The notes under the pieces were generated by a model. The model was not told the origin of the DNA. It saw only the letters and a list, made by a program, of their open reading frames with translations, and did no database searches. Made by a program: the position numbers and the translations under genes. DNA of 64,000 nucleotides from positions 62,001 to 126,000 of the forward strand of contig JBLHSG010000007.1 of assembly GCA_047626725.1 (NCBI GenBank), given 5' to 3'. This stretch comes from Ascidiaceihabitans sp034111945 (lineage in GTDB: Bacteria; Pseudomonadota; Alphaproteobacteria; Rhodobacterales; Rhodobacteraceae). Below, in pieces: positions 22,294 to 31,519 of the stretch (the stretch's first letter is position 1; each line of letters starts with the position of its first letter).

Positions 22294-23035
22294 CGCTGCG
22301 CCCCAGATAAACTTCGATCACCCGAGGGTTCGATGTGACGTGATCAAGGCTGCCTTCTGCCAGCACCGCGCCCTCGTGCAAGACCGTGACTTTGCAATCC
22401 AGTCGCCGCACAAATTCCATATCGTGTTCGACGACGACAACTGCGCGGGTTAATGCCGCCCGTTTCAGAATGTCAGTGGTCTTTTCGCGTTCTTCGATTG
22501 TCATGCCAGCAGCGGGTTCGTCGACCAACAACAGACGTGGTTCCTGCGCCAACAACATGCCAATTTCCAACCACTGCTTTTGCCCATGACTAAGTTCACC
22601 CGCCAAACGTGTCAGCGTGTCGAGCAATCCTATTTCTTCAGCAATCGCTTCGATCCGAGCCCCATTCGAGACTGTCTTTTTGTGCATCAAAACAGCAAAC
22701 GGACCACGTGGGTTTTTCAGCGCCATCGCCAGATTCTGCCGCACTGTTTGGGCCTCAAAGACTGTAGGTTTTTGAAACTTTCGCCCGATCCCTTCCATCG
22801 CAATTTGACTTTCTGACATGCCAAGCAATGAGATGTTCCGTTCCCCCCAAATCACCTTGCCTTTGTCCGGTTTGGTTTTGCCCGTTACGATATCCATAAA
22901 CGTGGTTTTGCCTGCCCCGTTTGGCCCGATGATCGCCCGCAATTCCGGTTCGGCAAAGTTGATCGACAGGTTGTTTATGGCTCGAAACCCATCAAAACTG
23001 ACCGTGACGCCGTCGACTTCTAACAGCATGCTCAT
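22286..23035 (-). CDS. urtD: Urea ABC transporter ATPase UrtD
   Basis: A 249-residue LivG-like ATPase with Walker A GPNGAGKTT, MDIVTGKTKPDKGKV, GIGRKFQKPTVFE, signature LSHGQKQWLEIGMLL and Walker B LLVDEPAAGMT. The signature LSHGQ in place of LSGGQ is normal in UrtD. It overlaps urtC by 4 bp. The protein forms the second ATPase of the urea importer. Confidence 0.95.
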   Translation of the reverse strand: MSMLLEVDGVTVSFDGFRAINNLSINFAEPELRAIIGPNGAGKTTFMDIVTGKTKPDKGKVIWGERNISLLGMSESQIAMEGIGRKFQKPTVFEAQTVRQNLAMALKNPRGPFAVLMHKKTVSNGARIEAIAEEIGLLDTLTRLAGELSHGQKQWLEIGMLLAQEPRLLLVDEPAAGMTIEEREKTTDILKRAALTRAVVVVEHDMEFVRRLDCKVTVLHEGAVLAEGSLDHVTSNPRVIEVYLGRSDA

Positions 23036-24198
23036 TGCGGTTTCCTAACCAGATAATCAAACAGTCCGCCGATGCCTTTGGGGAAAAACAAGGTCACAGC
23101 GACAAAGCTAAGGCCAAGTAAAACCAGCCACCAATCGGTCCATTGGATCATGTAAAAACCAAGGTTGATATTTGGCGCGCCCCCCCCCGTGAACCAGCTG
23201 GATAACAACGACACAGACGCCGCCCCAATCACCGCGCCGTACAAACGACCACGCCCGCCAATTGCGACCCAAACGGCCAAGTAAATTGATGCGATGGGGG
23301 CAATTTCACCGGGGTTAATGATACCCGCCTGCGGATAATATAGCGCGCCTGCGATGCCTGAAACGACCGCCGTGATCGTGAAAACAAACAGTTTGTAGCT
23401 TTCGACATGATAACCAAGGAACCGCACGCGGGCCTCGTTGTCGCGAATACCTTTGACGACGCTGCCCATTTTCCCTGACACGATCCAGGCAAAGAAAACG
23501 TACCCCGCCGCCAGCGCAAAGGCCGAGGCAAGGAAGAACGCGATGGACAACGTTGCCTGTGGTGTCGCTTCAAAACCGGGAATGTTTTGCAATCCCGACA
23601 AGCCGTTATTGCCCCGCAATCCGCTGTCATTCTGAAACAGATACAAGGACAATGCCAATGTCATCGCTTGGGTTAAAATGGACAAATAAACACCCGTCAC
23701 GCGACTGCGAAATGCCAGCCAGCCAAACACCAACGCCAGCAGGCCGGGCACAACCATGATCATCAAAAGTTGCAAATATAGATTGTCGGCAAAGGCCCAG
23801 ATCATCGGGAAATCCGAGGCCCCGACGACACCAAATATCTGGTTGCCGATAGCGTCAGAAATTTCCTGCGCCGTGGGTGGAATTGCTTGGCCTGACAGGC
23901 TGTCCAGCACGATTCCTTCGGTGCGCGCGTACATTAACCACATGCCGATTGCGTAACCGCCGATGCCGAAAAACGCGAAATGTCCAAGGCTTAGGATGCC
24001 GCAATATCCCCACACGACATCCATGGCGATTGCGATCAAACACAGGCACAATGTCTTGCCCAAAACTTTGACAAACGAGGTCGAAATGACGCCAACGCCT
24101 GTCACTTCGGACGAAACAGTGACCCCAAGTGTGAAGACCCCAAGCGCCGCAAGGAACCAAAGAATTGATGGGTTTTGGCCGATAAATGTGTGTTTCAT
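23032..24198 (-). CDS. urtC: Urea ABC transporter permease UrtC
   Basis: A 388-residue LivM-like permease with about nine hydrophobic segments and the conserved GYCGILSLGHFAFFGIGGYAIG motif; the insertion GLRGNNGLSGLQNIPGF is typical of UrtC. The start at 24198 (MKHTF) is chosen because the longer start would run further into urtB; urtC then begins 4 bp after the urtB stop. Partner of UrtB in the inner membrane. Confidence 0.94.
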   Translation of the reverse strand: MKHTFIGQNPSILWFLAALGVFTLGVTVSSEVTGVGVISTSFVKVLGKTLCLCLIAIAMDVVWGYCGILSLGHFAFFGIGGYAIGMWLMYARTEGIVLDSLSGQAIPPTAQEISDAIGNQIFGVVGASDFPMIWAFADNLYLQLLMIMVVPGLLALVFGWLAFRSRVTGVYLSILTQAMTLALSLYLFQNDSGLRGNNGLSGLQNIPGFEATPQATLSIAFFLASAFALAAGYVFFAWIVSGKMGSVVKGIRDNEARVRFLGYHVESYKLFVFTITAVVSGIAGALYYPQAGIINPGEIAPIASIYLAVWVAIGGRGRLYGAVIGAASVSLLSSWFTGGGAPNINLGFYMIQWTDWWLVLLGLSFVAVTLFFPKGIGGLFDYLVRKPQ

Positions 24199-24202
24199 GG
24201 CG

Positions 24203-26128
24203 CTAATCCCCTGCCGCACGACCCTTGAGGGCGACGATCCCTTTGGGGCGAAATTGAATGAACAGGATGATAAACAGGATCATATAGGTCTGCGCCGCAA
24301 GCGTGTTTGACGGGTACAACCATTCGATGCTTTTTTGCACGCCGCCAATCATCGACGCCCCCGCAAGCGTGCCCCAAACGTTCCCGACACCACCCACAAC
24401 CACGGTCATAAAACTTTGCACAATGTAGTCGGCCCCCATCTCGGAGGTCACTTTGGCATAAAGCCCGATGGCGACACCTGCGATGCCCGCGATGCCAGAC
24501 CCAAGGCCAAACGTCAGCATATTTATGCGGTCCGGATTGATGCCCATTGATGCGGCCATGCCGGGGTTCTGGGTCACAGCGCGCACCTCAAGACCTAGTC
24601 GCGTGCGTTTCAAAACGAACAGGATAAGACCAAGGAACATCAGCGCCAAAACAAAGATCGCGATGCGAATATAACTGATCGCAATCACGTCCGAAAACAC
24701 CAATGCGCCGTCCAGCCAATCGGGCGAGGTCAGCGGGCGAGCCTGGGTCCCAAAGATGTTTTTCGCCAACTGTTGCAGCGCGATTGAAATGCCGAACGTG
24801 GCAAGTAAGGTTTCGAGCGGGCGGTGATAAAGGTGGCGAATAACCAATCGTTCCATCGTCACGCCTGCGCCAAATGTAATCGCAAACGCCAGCGGCAGCG
24901 CGACGATAATCGACACCGTATAATCAGGGATAAACAGCTGTACGACGTAGCCGGTGTAGGCCCCCATCATGATGAATTCGCCGTGTGCCATGTTGATCAC
25001 GCCCATCACACCAAAGGTGATCGCAAGGCCGATGGCAGCAAGGAAATAGATCGACGCGAGCGACATGCCATCCAACGTCAGATCTACGGTTTGCGCCCAA
25101 CCGACACGCGCCTCAACCGACGCTAAAGCGGTCTTAGCAGCATCGGTGATCGCTGGGTTTGTTTCATCGTAGACTTGGTAAAACACGTGATTGGTCAACG
25201 CCGCATCGCGCAACGCGTCTGTCATCAAGGGCGGTACGGTTCCGGCCTGCGCCAACATTGAATATACCCGATTTCGCGTCTTTTGTTGGTTCAATTCCGC
25301 AACTGCAATGCCCGCAACATGCCCATCTTCGATATTGTTTTCCAACGCCAAACGGATCGCAGTTGGTGACATGCGCGCGGTGGCTAAATCTGCATCAACC
25401 AATTGCGTGTAAAACGTATCTGGGTCCTCGGCAGGATCAAAAATGCGGGCGATATTACCGTCAGGCGCGGTTTGGGACACGCCCGTCTGCACGGTCAAAA
25501 CCCGGTTCAAAACACTGCGCGCCTCGACGCTGGTGTCCTTGGAAAGACTGTTGATCGCGGCGATCCGGTCATCAGCGTTATCGGCGAAACTGGCGGATAA
25601 AAAGTTCGCCAATTGCGTCTTGCGTGCCTTCAATGCGTCATCACTTTCAGTGTCGATTGAGGCCAGCAATGGCGCAAGTTGCGCGGCCTGAGGTTTGCGC
25701 GCGATGGAGGCCACGGCAGTCTGGCGCCGTGTTAAATCAGGATCGCTCAGCTGGAACTGCACCAAGGCCGTGCCGATGACACGCCGGACACCACCGTTGG
25801 GTTTAAGCTGTTTGAAACCAGCCTGCGGTTGGATCGTTTCGACGCCAGTATCGATGTCTTTTATCCGTAGATTATCACCCTGCTGCACCCCGATAAAAAT
25901 CTGCCCATCGGTGCGCTGCCAGACATTTTTGTCAGACCATTCTTCTAAAAACTCAGTCACCTGCGGCAGGCCTGAGGCAACCAGATCGTCCAACAAAATA
26001 TTTACTGATTTGCGCGACGGCTTTGCGACTTCTTCGGAATGGGTTTGTAGAATAGATTGCAAATCTTGGCTTTGTGCAGCCAAGGCTGTGGCAAAACACA
26101 AGCTGATTGCCAGAATAATACGGCGCAT
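24203..26128 (-). CDS. urtB: Urea ABC transporter permease UrtB
   Basis: A protein of 641 residues. The signal-like N-terminus (MRRIILAISLCFATALAAQSQ) is followed by a periplasmic, HEAT-like region (to about residue 340) that plain LivH permeases lack but UrtB proteins usually carry. The permease part has LASIYFLAAIGLAITFGVMGVINMAHGEFIMMGAY, ATFGISIALQQLAKNIFG and GGVGNVWGTLAGA. It imports urea together with UrtC. It follows urtA by 66 bp. Confidence 0.94.
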   Translation of the reverse strand: MRRIILAISLCFATALAAQSQDLQSILQTHSEEVAKPSRKSVNILLDDLVASGLPQVTEFLEEWSDKNVWQRTDGQIFIGVQQGDNLRIKDIDTGVETIQPQAGFKQLKPNGGVRRVIGTALVQFQLSDPDLTRRQTAVASIARKPQAAQLAPLLASIDTESDDALKARKTQLANFLSASFADNADDRIAAINSLSKDTSVEARSVLNRVLTVQTGVSQTAPDGNIARIFDPAEDPDTFYTQLVDADLATARMSPTAIRLALENNIEDGHVAGIAVAELNQQKTRNRVYSMLAQAGTVPPLMTDALRDAALTNHVFYQVYDETNPAITDAAKTALASVEARVGWAQTVDLTLDGMSLASIYFLAAIGLAITFGVMGVINMAHGEFIMMGAYTGYVVQLFIPDYTVSIIVALPLAFAITFGAGVTMERLVIRHLYHRPLETLLATFGISIALQQLAKNIFGTQARPLTSPDWLDGALVFSDVIAISYIRIAIFVLALMFLGLILFVLKRTRLGLEVRAVTQNPGMAASMGINPDRINMLTFGLGSGIAGIAGVAIGLYAKVTSEMGADYIVQSFMTVVVGGVGNVWGTLAGASMIGGVQKSIEWLYPSNTLAAQTYMILFIILFIQFRPKGIVALKGRAAGD

Positions 26129-26194
26129 AAATGCAGGCTTTCGAAGAGAAAAATAGCGCGGAGCCGTCGGGAGGAACAGCCCCGCGCAGGGTGG

Positions 26195-27475
26195 TTAGTA
26201 GTTGGACGTCAACTGCACGCAGGTCTTGGTTTCGGTGTTGTACATGCCGCAACCCAGTTCTTTCCAATCCGAGGTCAGGACAGCGGAGGCAGGCAAAAAG
26301 TCTGTCCACGCGTCGCCCGGAACTTCGGCCGTTTGCGAGATAATATCGAACTGACCGTCCGCCGTAATTTCACCAATCAACACAGGTTTCGCGAGGTGAT
26401 GATTTGGCAGCATGACTGCCGTGCCACCTGTCAGGTTCGGGAATTCCTGACCATACATTGCTGATCGCACCGCATCGACATCCGTGCTGGCCGCGGCTTC
26501 AACCGCCTGAATCCACATGTTAAATCCGATGTAATGTGCTTCCATTGGATCGTTGGTTACGCGATCTTCGCCAGCAAATGCTTTCCATTCAGCGATGAAT
26601 TCCGCGTTGGCTGGGGTGTCTGCGGATTGGAAATAATTCCATGCGGCAAGGTGCCCGACAAGGTTCGAGGTGTCCAAACCTGATAGTTCTTCTTCGCCCA
26701 CAGAAAACGCGACAACTGGAATGTCATCTGCCGAAATATCCGCCGCTGCGAGTTCTTTGTAAAAGCCGATATTCGCATCGCCGTTGATCGTTGAAATCAC
26801 GCCAACCTGTTTGCCATCTTCGCCAAGGGCGACAACATCGCCAACGATTGTGGCCCAATCTGAATGACCAAACGGTGTGTAGTTTACAAAAATATCGTCC
26901 GCAGCGATGCCCTTGTCCTTCAGATATTGCTCAAGAATATTGTTGGTCGTGCGCGGGTAAACATAGTCAGTGCCCAACAACGCGAACTTTTCGACACCCA
27001 ATTCGTCCAGGAAATAATCAACCGCCGGGATGGCTTGTTGGTTTGGGGCTGCACCCGTGTAGAACACGTTTTTGGAACTTTCTTCGCCCTCGTATTGCAC
27101 CGGATAAAACAGCAGGCCGTTCAGTTCTTCGATCACCGGCAGCACAGATTTGCGCGACACAGATGTCCAGTTGCCAAAAATCACATCAACGTCGGACACC
27201 GTCAGCAATTCGCGTGCTTTTTCTGCAAACAGCGGCCAATCAGACGCTGGATCAACCACAACTGCTTCGATCTGACATCCCAAAACACCGCCCGCAGCGT
27301 TCTGTTTTTCGATCAACATCAGCATCGTGTCTTTTAACGTGGTTTCGGAAATCGCCATGGTGCCGGACAGCGAATGCAGCACACCCACCTTTACCGGATC
27401 AGCGCATTCAGCGGCGGCAAACGTCGTGGTTCCCAAAACAGTGGCAGCCACAAAAGAAGAAAATTTCAGCGTCAT
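26195..27475 (-). CDS. urtA: Urea-binding protein UrtA
   Basis: A 426-residue periplasmic binding protein (signal peptide MTLKFSSFVAATVLGTTTFA). VGVLHSLSGTMAISETTLKD, FGNWTSVSRKSVLPV, LLFYPVQYEGEESSKNVFYTGAAPNQ and FSVGEEEL identify UrtA. It delivers urea to UrtBC. First gene of the operon, so the promoter lies in 27476-27791. No urease genes are in the window. Confidence 0.96.
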   Translation of the reverse strand: MTLKFSSFVAATVLGTTTFAAAECADPVKVGVLHSLSGTMAISETTLKDTMLMLIEKQNAAGGVLGCQIEAVVVDPASDWPLFAEKARELLTVSDVDVIFGNWTSVSRKSVLPVIEELNGLLFYPVQYEGEESSKNVFYTGAAPNQQAIPAVDYFLDELGVEKFALLGTDYVYPRTTNNILEQYLKDKGIAADDIFVNYTPFGHSDWATIVGDVVALGEDGKQVGVISTINGDANIGFYKELAAADISADDIPVVAFSVGEEELSGLDTSNLVGHLAAWNYFQSADTPANAEFIAEWKAFAGEDRVTNDPMEAHYIGFNMWIQAVEAAASTDVDAVRSAMYGQEFPNLTGGTAVMLPNHHLAKPVLIGEITADGQFDIISQTAEVPGDAWTDFLPASAVLTSDWKELGCGMYNTETKTCVQLTSNY

Positions 27476-27791
27476 AGGTCATAGATCCCTGTTGTCGCTG
27501 CGGGTTTTTGGATCAGCACAAACAGCGTCTTTTAACAGCGCCGTTTGCAGTGTACTCAAATCCCGCAACTGTGATGTTGCAGTCGCGTAGGGGGTTCAAT
27601 CTTGCAGGATGGCCCTCTGCGCGGCGTTACGCCCATATCGGGCTGTTTCACCAAGTGACAGAGCCGTTTGTTTATCCAGCCTTTGGGCGAATTTGCCCTT
27701 GGATGGCGCGCAATTGGATCGACGATTGCCCCTAAACGGGCAAGGCGCTTAATAAATAATCAGTTCGAGAATGGGTCGTCTGATCGCAGGT
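27476..27791. other. Intergenic region upstream of urtA and downstream of the iron operon
   Basis: About 315 bp with no credible gene. It must hold the urtA promoter; I could not find a convincing sigma-54 (GG-N10-GC) or sigma-70 site by eye. A TTGCCC/GGGCAA hairpin (27726-27743, 6-nt loop) lies 49 bp beyond the last iron-operon gene and may serve as its transcript end, although no T-run follows. Confidence 0.5.
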
Positions 27792-28880
27792 TTAGCTGGT
27801 GATCGGCACAAGATGATTATCCCAGGCAAGGTCGTGGCGCGCCAACATTGGGCCCACAGGATTGTCGATATTTTGCATCATGCCTGATCCAGAGGTGACA
27901 ATAAATCCACCCCGATCCGGGGCAACGCCACTAACATCTGCAACAGGATAGGCGTTTTGAAACCTGCCTGTTGCGGCATCAAATGTGTGGATAAAGCCGC
28001 CCCTAGGCGACGTGGCCGCAATTGTCGCGTCATCAGCACTAAACGCGATGCTGCCGATGTATCCCTGCATAGACCGCACAAGGTTTTTCGGCGCTGGCAA
28101 AACCTGCGCAGGCGCCCCACGGCGATGCGTGCCAACCAATCCGGTCACGTCAACGTCGCCTTGCCATTGCATCCCAAACGCCACCTGACCGGACGCAGAA
28201 ACCGCCAAATGACGGATCGAATTTTTGCGCAAGTCAGCACCAAACTCCGCGATTTCGATCACCACCCCGTCTTTTGTATAAGCAAGGTTTGGCACCATGG
28301 TCGGGATGTTCAGCTTTGTGCGCCCCGTATCAGGGTGCGTGTCGATGCCACCGTTTGCCACGACCAACACGTCACTGTCCGGTAGGCGTTTGATGTCGTG
28401 CGGCCCGATACCGCCGCTCGAAAATTCATGCGCGCGGGTGTATCCCGCCGCGACATCCCAAACGCCAATGCGGCCCTGTCCTGCCTCGAAATCGTTCTCG
28501 GTTGTGAACAGCCACGCGCCGTCTTTTGAAAATGTGCCGTGACCGTAAAAATGACGCCCTTGAGGCCCTGTTAACTTGGCTTTAGATTTTCCAGTAAGGC
28601 AATCAATGACTATCGCAAACGTGCCGGGTCTGCGGGCGAACGCAACCGCATCAGGGCGCGCGGGATGGGCGGCCGCTGCGTGCCCGCGATCAGGCAGTGG
28701 GATTTGAAACAAGACGTTTTGATCCGCCCCAATCCCGCACAAAACATAGGACCCATCCGGTCGCGCTGCCGCAGACAAATACGACGGTGCCCCCGCGTCG
28801 GCCCATGTTGGTCGCGGGATCAAACTGGCGGCCATTAGCCCACCAAGGAAACCGCGCCGGTTTGGGCCACTCGCGATCAT
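27792..28880 (-). CDS. DUF1513 protein, Tat-exported beta-propeller-like
   Basis: A 362-residue protein with a twin-arginine signal (NRRGFLGGLMAASLIPRPTWA), so it is exported folded to the periplasm. The body is DUF1513, with beta-propeller-like repeats such as YGHGTFSKDGAWLFTTENDFEAG and GIGPHDIKRLPDSDVLVVANGGI. DUF1513 genes travel with imelysin and dihaem oxidoreductase genes in iron clusters; role unknown. The start at 28880 is chosen because the longer frame runs into the upstream imelysin gene. It is the last gene of the iron operon. Confidence 0.87.
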   Translation of the reverse strand: MIASGPNRRGFLGGLMAASLIPRPTWADAGAPSYLSAAARPDGSYVLCGIGADQNVLFQIPLPDRGHAAAAHPARPDAVAFARRPGTFAIVIDCLTGKSKAKLTGPQGRHFYGHGTFSKDGAWLFTTENDFEAGQGRIGVWDVAAGYTRAHEFSSGGIGPHDIKRLPDSDVLVVANGGIDTHPDTGRTKLNIPTMVPNLAYTKDGVVIEIAEFGADLRKNSIRHLAVSASGQVAFGMQWQGDVDVTGLVGTHRRGAPAQVLPAPKNLVRSMQGYIGSIAFSADDATIAATSPRGGFIHTFDAATGRFQNAYPVADVSGVAPDRGGFIVTSGSGMMQNIDNPVGPMLARHDLAWDNHLVPITS

Positions 28881-28881
28881 C

Positions 28882-29892
28882 TCAATCACCGTCCAACGCG
28901 TTGAACCCGGCATCGACACCCAACTCGGGGCCAAGCTGGTCACGAACGATCACTCGGATACTCTCGACAGACTGCTGAATAACTTCGATCTTTATGCGGC
29001 GTTGCGGGTCAGCGACGCTGGCAAATGTCGGGTCATTTAAATCCGCCAATCGGGTCAATGCGTCATCAAACGCCGCGTCCAAATCATTGGCCAAACCGAC
29101 ATTGTCGTCAGCCAATCGCCCCGCCAGATCCTTTAGTGTTTGCAGGCTTAGCGTGACGTGTCGGGCGGACCGATCAGATCGCCATGCTTCGGCACGTTTC
29201 GGGCGCGGTTTATCAAACGTTCCCAATGGGCGACCCAGCCGCGTTTCGGTCGTAAATTGCAGGCCCGTCGACAGCGCCTTAAGCAGTTCGCGTCGTACTT
29301 CGTCGTCTGATCGGTACGTGCCTTGCGCGGTTGGGTGCAGCAAACGCGCGGCGTATTCATCGCCCCAATCATCCGAAATCGCCGACGCCATAGCCGCGGT
29401 ATCTGCAGCGATTGTTTGGATCAATGCGCACCGATACTGGTCGTCGCCAGCTGTGCTAAGTGTTGCGTCGTACAGCAAAAATTCCAGCGCATAAAACCCG
29501 CGTGCGGCGATTGAAACAGCTGCGTAATCATCCGCGTTTTTGGCAATTGGGTCTTGGTCCGCGATCAGCCTGTTCAGCGCCTTGGGGGTCGCCCCACGGC
29601 TGTCAGGCCAAAACGCAATTGCGAACGAGCGGTCGCCAACTTCGGTCGGACCAAACCGCAAATGGCTGGCCGCAACCCATGCATCAAAAGCATCAGCATA
29701 CGCCGCGCGCAGCGGCACTGATGCTGCCGTGCAGTCCGTTGCTGCCGCGCGTGATAACGTGTTCGAAGCCTCAGCCAGCCGTTCGAACCTAGGTAAGATG
29801 TGGTTGTTTACGATGCCGGCCGTCACGGCATTTTCTGCCATTGCCGACAGCGGAAGAATGGTTGCGGCAAGCGCCAGTATCAGCTGTCTCAT
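28882..29892 (-). CDS. Imelysin-family periplasmic protein
   Basis: A 336-residue protein with signal peptide (MRQLILALAATILPLSAMAENA) and the helical imelysin (peptidase M75) fold; ARGFYALEFLLYD corresponds to the family's GxHAxExLL motif, here with Tyr where His is usual. Imelysins such as IrpA and EfeO domains act in iron uptake at the cell surface or periplasm. It overlaps the dihaem oxidoreductase gene by 4 bp. The changed His makes metal binding like that of other imelysins doubtful. Confidence 0.85.
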   Translation of the reverse strand: MRQLILALAATILPLSAMAENAVTAGIVNNHILPRFERLAEASNTLSRAAATDCTAASVPLRAAYADAFDAWVAASHLRFGPTEVGDRSFAIAFWPDSRGATPKALNRLIADQDPIAKNADDYAAVSIAARGFYALEFLLYDATLSTAGDDQYRCALIQTIAADTAAMASAISDDWGDEYAARLLHPTAQGTYRSDDEVRRELLKALSTGLQFTTETRLGRPLGTFDKPRPKRAEAWRSDRSARHVTLSLQTLKDLAGRLADDNVGLANDLDAAFDDALTRLADLNDPTFASVADPQRRIKIEVIQQSVESIRVIVRDQLGPELGVDAGFNALDGD

Positions 29893-31442
29893 AGGCTCTC
29901 CAAATATCTAATCAGGGCATCGCGGTCTGCCTTTGGCAAGGTCACGACAGCATCACGTTGGGCCTGCGCCTCGCCTCCGTGCCACAGCACTGCTTCTAAT
30001 AGTGATCGCGCGCGACCATCATGCAGGAAATACGTGTGGCCGCTGACCTGTTCGGTCAGACCAATGCCCCACAGCGGCGGCGTGCGCCATTCGGTGCCTG
30101 TGGCGCGGGCTTCGGGGCGATTGTCGGCCAGGCCTGCACCCATGTCATGCAGTAACATGTCGGTGTAGGGCCAGATCAGTTGAAAACTTTGCTCTGGCTG
30201 ATCCACCAGACGATGGGTGACAAAACTGGGCTGATGACACGCGATGCAACCGGTTTGATAGAACACCGCCTTGCCGCGAAGCACATCGGGATCATCCACA
30301 TCACGACGCGCCGGCACGCCTAGGTTTCGGCTGTAGAATGTCACCAGATCCAGCCCCTGATCGTCGACTTCGGTGATCCGGTCGTCTTGATCGCCGTGGG
30401 TCGCGGTTTGGCATTCTGTCTGCGCATCCGTGCATTCACCCGCGCCATTGGGAAACAGCGGTGACGAAATACCGATGTCGCCAGAAAACGCAGCGGCAGA
30501 TTGTTCGCGAATGGTTGGGGAGCCCGCCTTTAGACCAAAGCGACCCAGCATCGGCTGATCATACTGCGCGGACCAAACGATGTTTGCGCGTCCGGAAATG
30601 CCATCGCCATTTGCATCATCAGGATCAGTCAGCGCCATGATATCAGCGGCAGGAATTGCCTCTAGCAGACCCAGCCCGATCATCTGCGGGGCGACCCGTG
30701 GGCTGAACATCGCATCGGAATGCATCGCGCCATAGCCAAGGTTTTTGGCCTCGTATTTCGGGTGGCGCAGGGTTGCGGTTTCGCCGTCGGACAGCGTCAT
30801 GATTTCGTCGGAATACGTCACGCCCAGCGCGTATTCCGCGGGATGGCCCTGCACGGCAAAATCTTGCAATTGTGAGCCATATGTCGGTTCGGGACGGGTT
30901 GCGATGTAATCCTCGATCTCGGCGATGTTGTCGTTTGCTGTGCCCGGGATCGACACCCGCAGAAACATCGAAATCGCGTTTGTGTCCTCTGCTTCGGGCG
31001 GATGACCGCGCCCGTCTTTGATGTGGCACCGCTGGCACGATCGCGCGTTATAAAGCGGGCCAAGCCCGTCTGACGCAAGGGTCGAAGACGGCGAAGACAC
31101 CCAAAGCTTGCGGAACAATCCGTTGCCGACTTTGAAATTCAGCTCGTCTTCGAAACTGATATTCCCGGAGGGTTGCGAAAACGCATCAGCGTTGCGGCGC
31201 ACACGAACCGTCGCCGCACCTGCTGACATTTCCTCAAACCGGACAGCCGCAGAAAAATCAGTGGGCGGTGTCGTCACTGACGCGATGCGTGCGGTTTCAG
31301 ACGTGGTGCGTGGAATGATATTCAGGTGCGGTTCATCAAAGGGACCAGCGCTGGCGGCGGACCCAAACAGGCTGACCAACAGGCCAAGCCAAAGTGTCAT
31401 TCGTGGTTTTGTGAGTGATGGATACGACATGTGTTTCTTCAT
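29889..31442 (-). CDS. Dihaem oxidoreductase (DHOR, DUF1111) family protein
   Basis: A 517-residue exported protein: N-terminal hydrophobic segment LWLGLLVSLFGSAASAG, a first haem-c site CQRCH at about 136-140 and a second CIACH in the C-terminal third. Motifs DGLGPLYNARSCQRCHIKDGRG and FYQTGCIACHQPSF are typical of the DHOR/thiol oxidoreductase family, related to cytochrome c peroxidases. It probably transfers electrons in the periplasm during iron acquisition, given imelysin genes on both sides. The start at 31442 (MKKHMSYP) was preferred to a longer frame at 31493. Confidence 0.9.
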   Translation of the reverse strand: MKKHMSYPSLTKPRMTLWLGLLVSLFGSAASAGPFDEPHLNIIPRTTSETARIASVTTPPTDFSAAVRFEEMSAGAATVRVRRNADAFSQPSGNISFEDELNFKVGNGLFRKLWVSSPSSTLASDGLGPLYNARSCQRCHIKDGRGHPPEAEDTNAISMFLRVSIPGTANDNIAEIEDYIATRPEPTYGSQLQDFAVQGHPAEYALGVTYSDEIMTLSDGETATLRHPKYEAKNLGYGAMHSDAMFSPRVAPQMIGLGLLEAIPAADIMALTDPDDANGDGISGRANIVWSAQYDQPMLGRFGLKAGSPTIREQSAAAFSGDIGISSPLFPNGAGECTDAQTECQTATHGDQDDRITEVDDQGLDLVTFYSRNLGVPARRDVDDPDVLRGKAVFYQTGCIACHQPSFVTHRLVDQPEQSFQLIWPYTDMLLHDMGAGLADNRPEARATGTEWRTPPLWGIGLTEQVSGHTYFLHDGRARSLLEAVLWHGGEAQAQRDAVVTLPKADRDALIRYLESL

Positions 31443-31519
31443 TAAATGGCGCCACCAAAAAAATTGGCAGCGCCGAGGTGTCAATGTGACCAACCGTGTC
31501 GGTACGCCTTATGCCCGAC

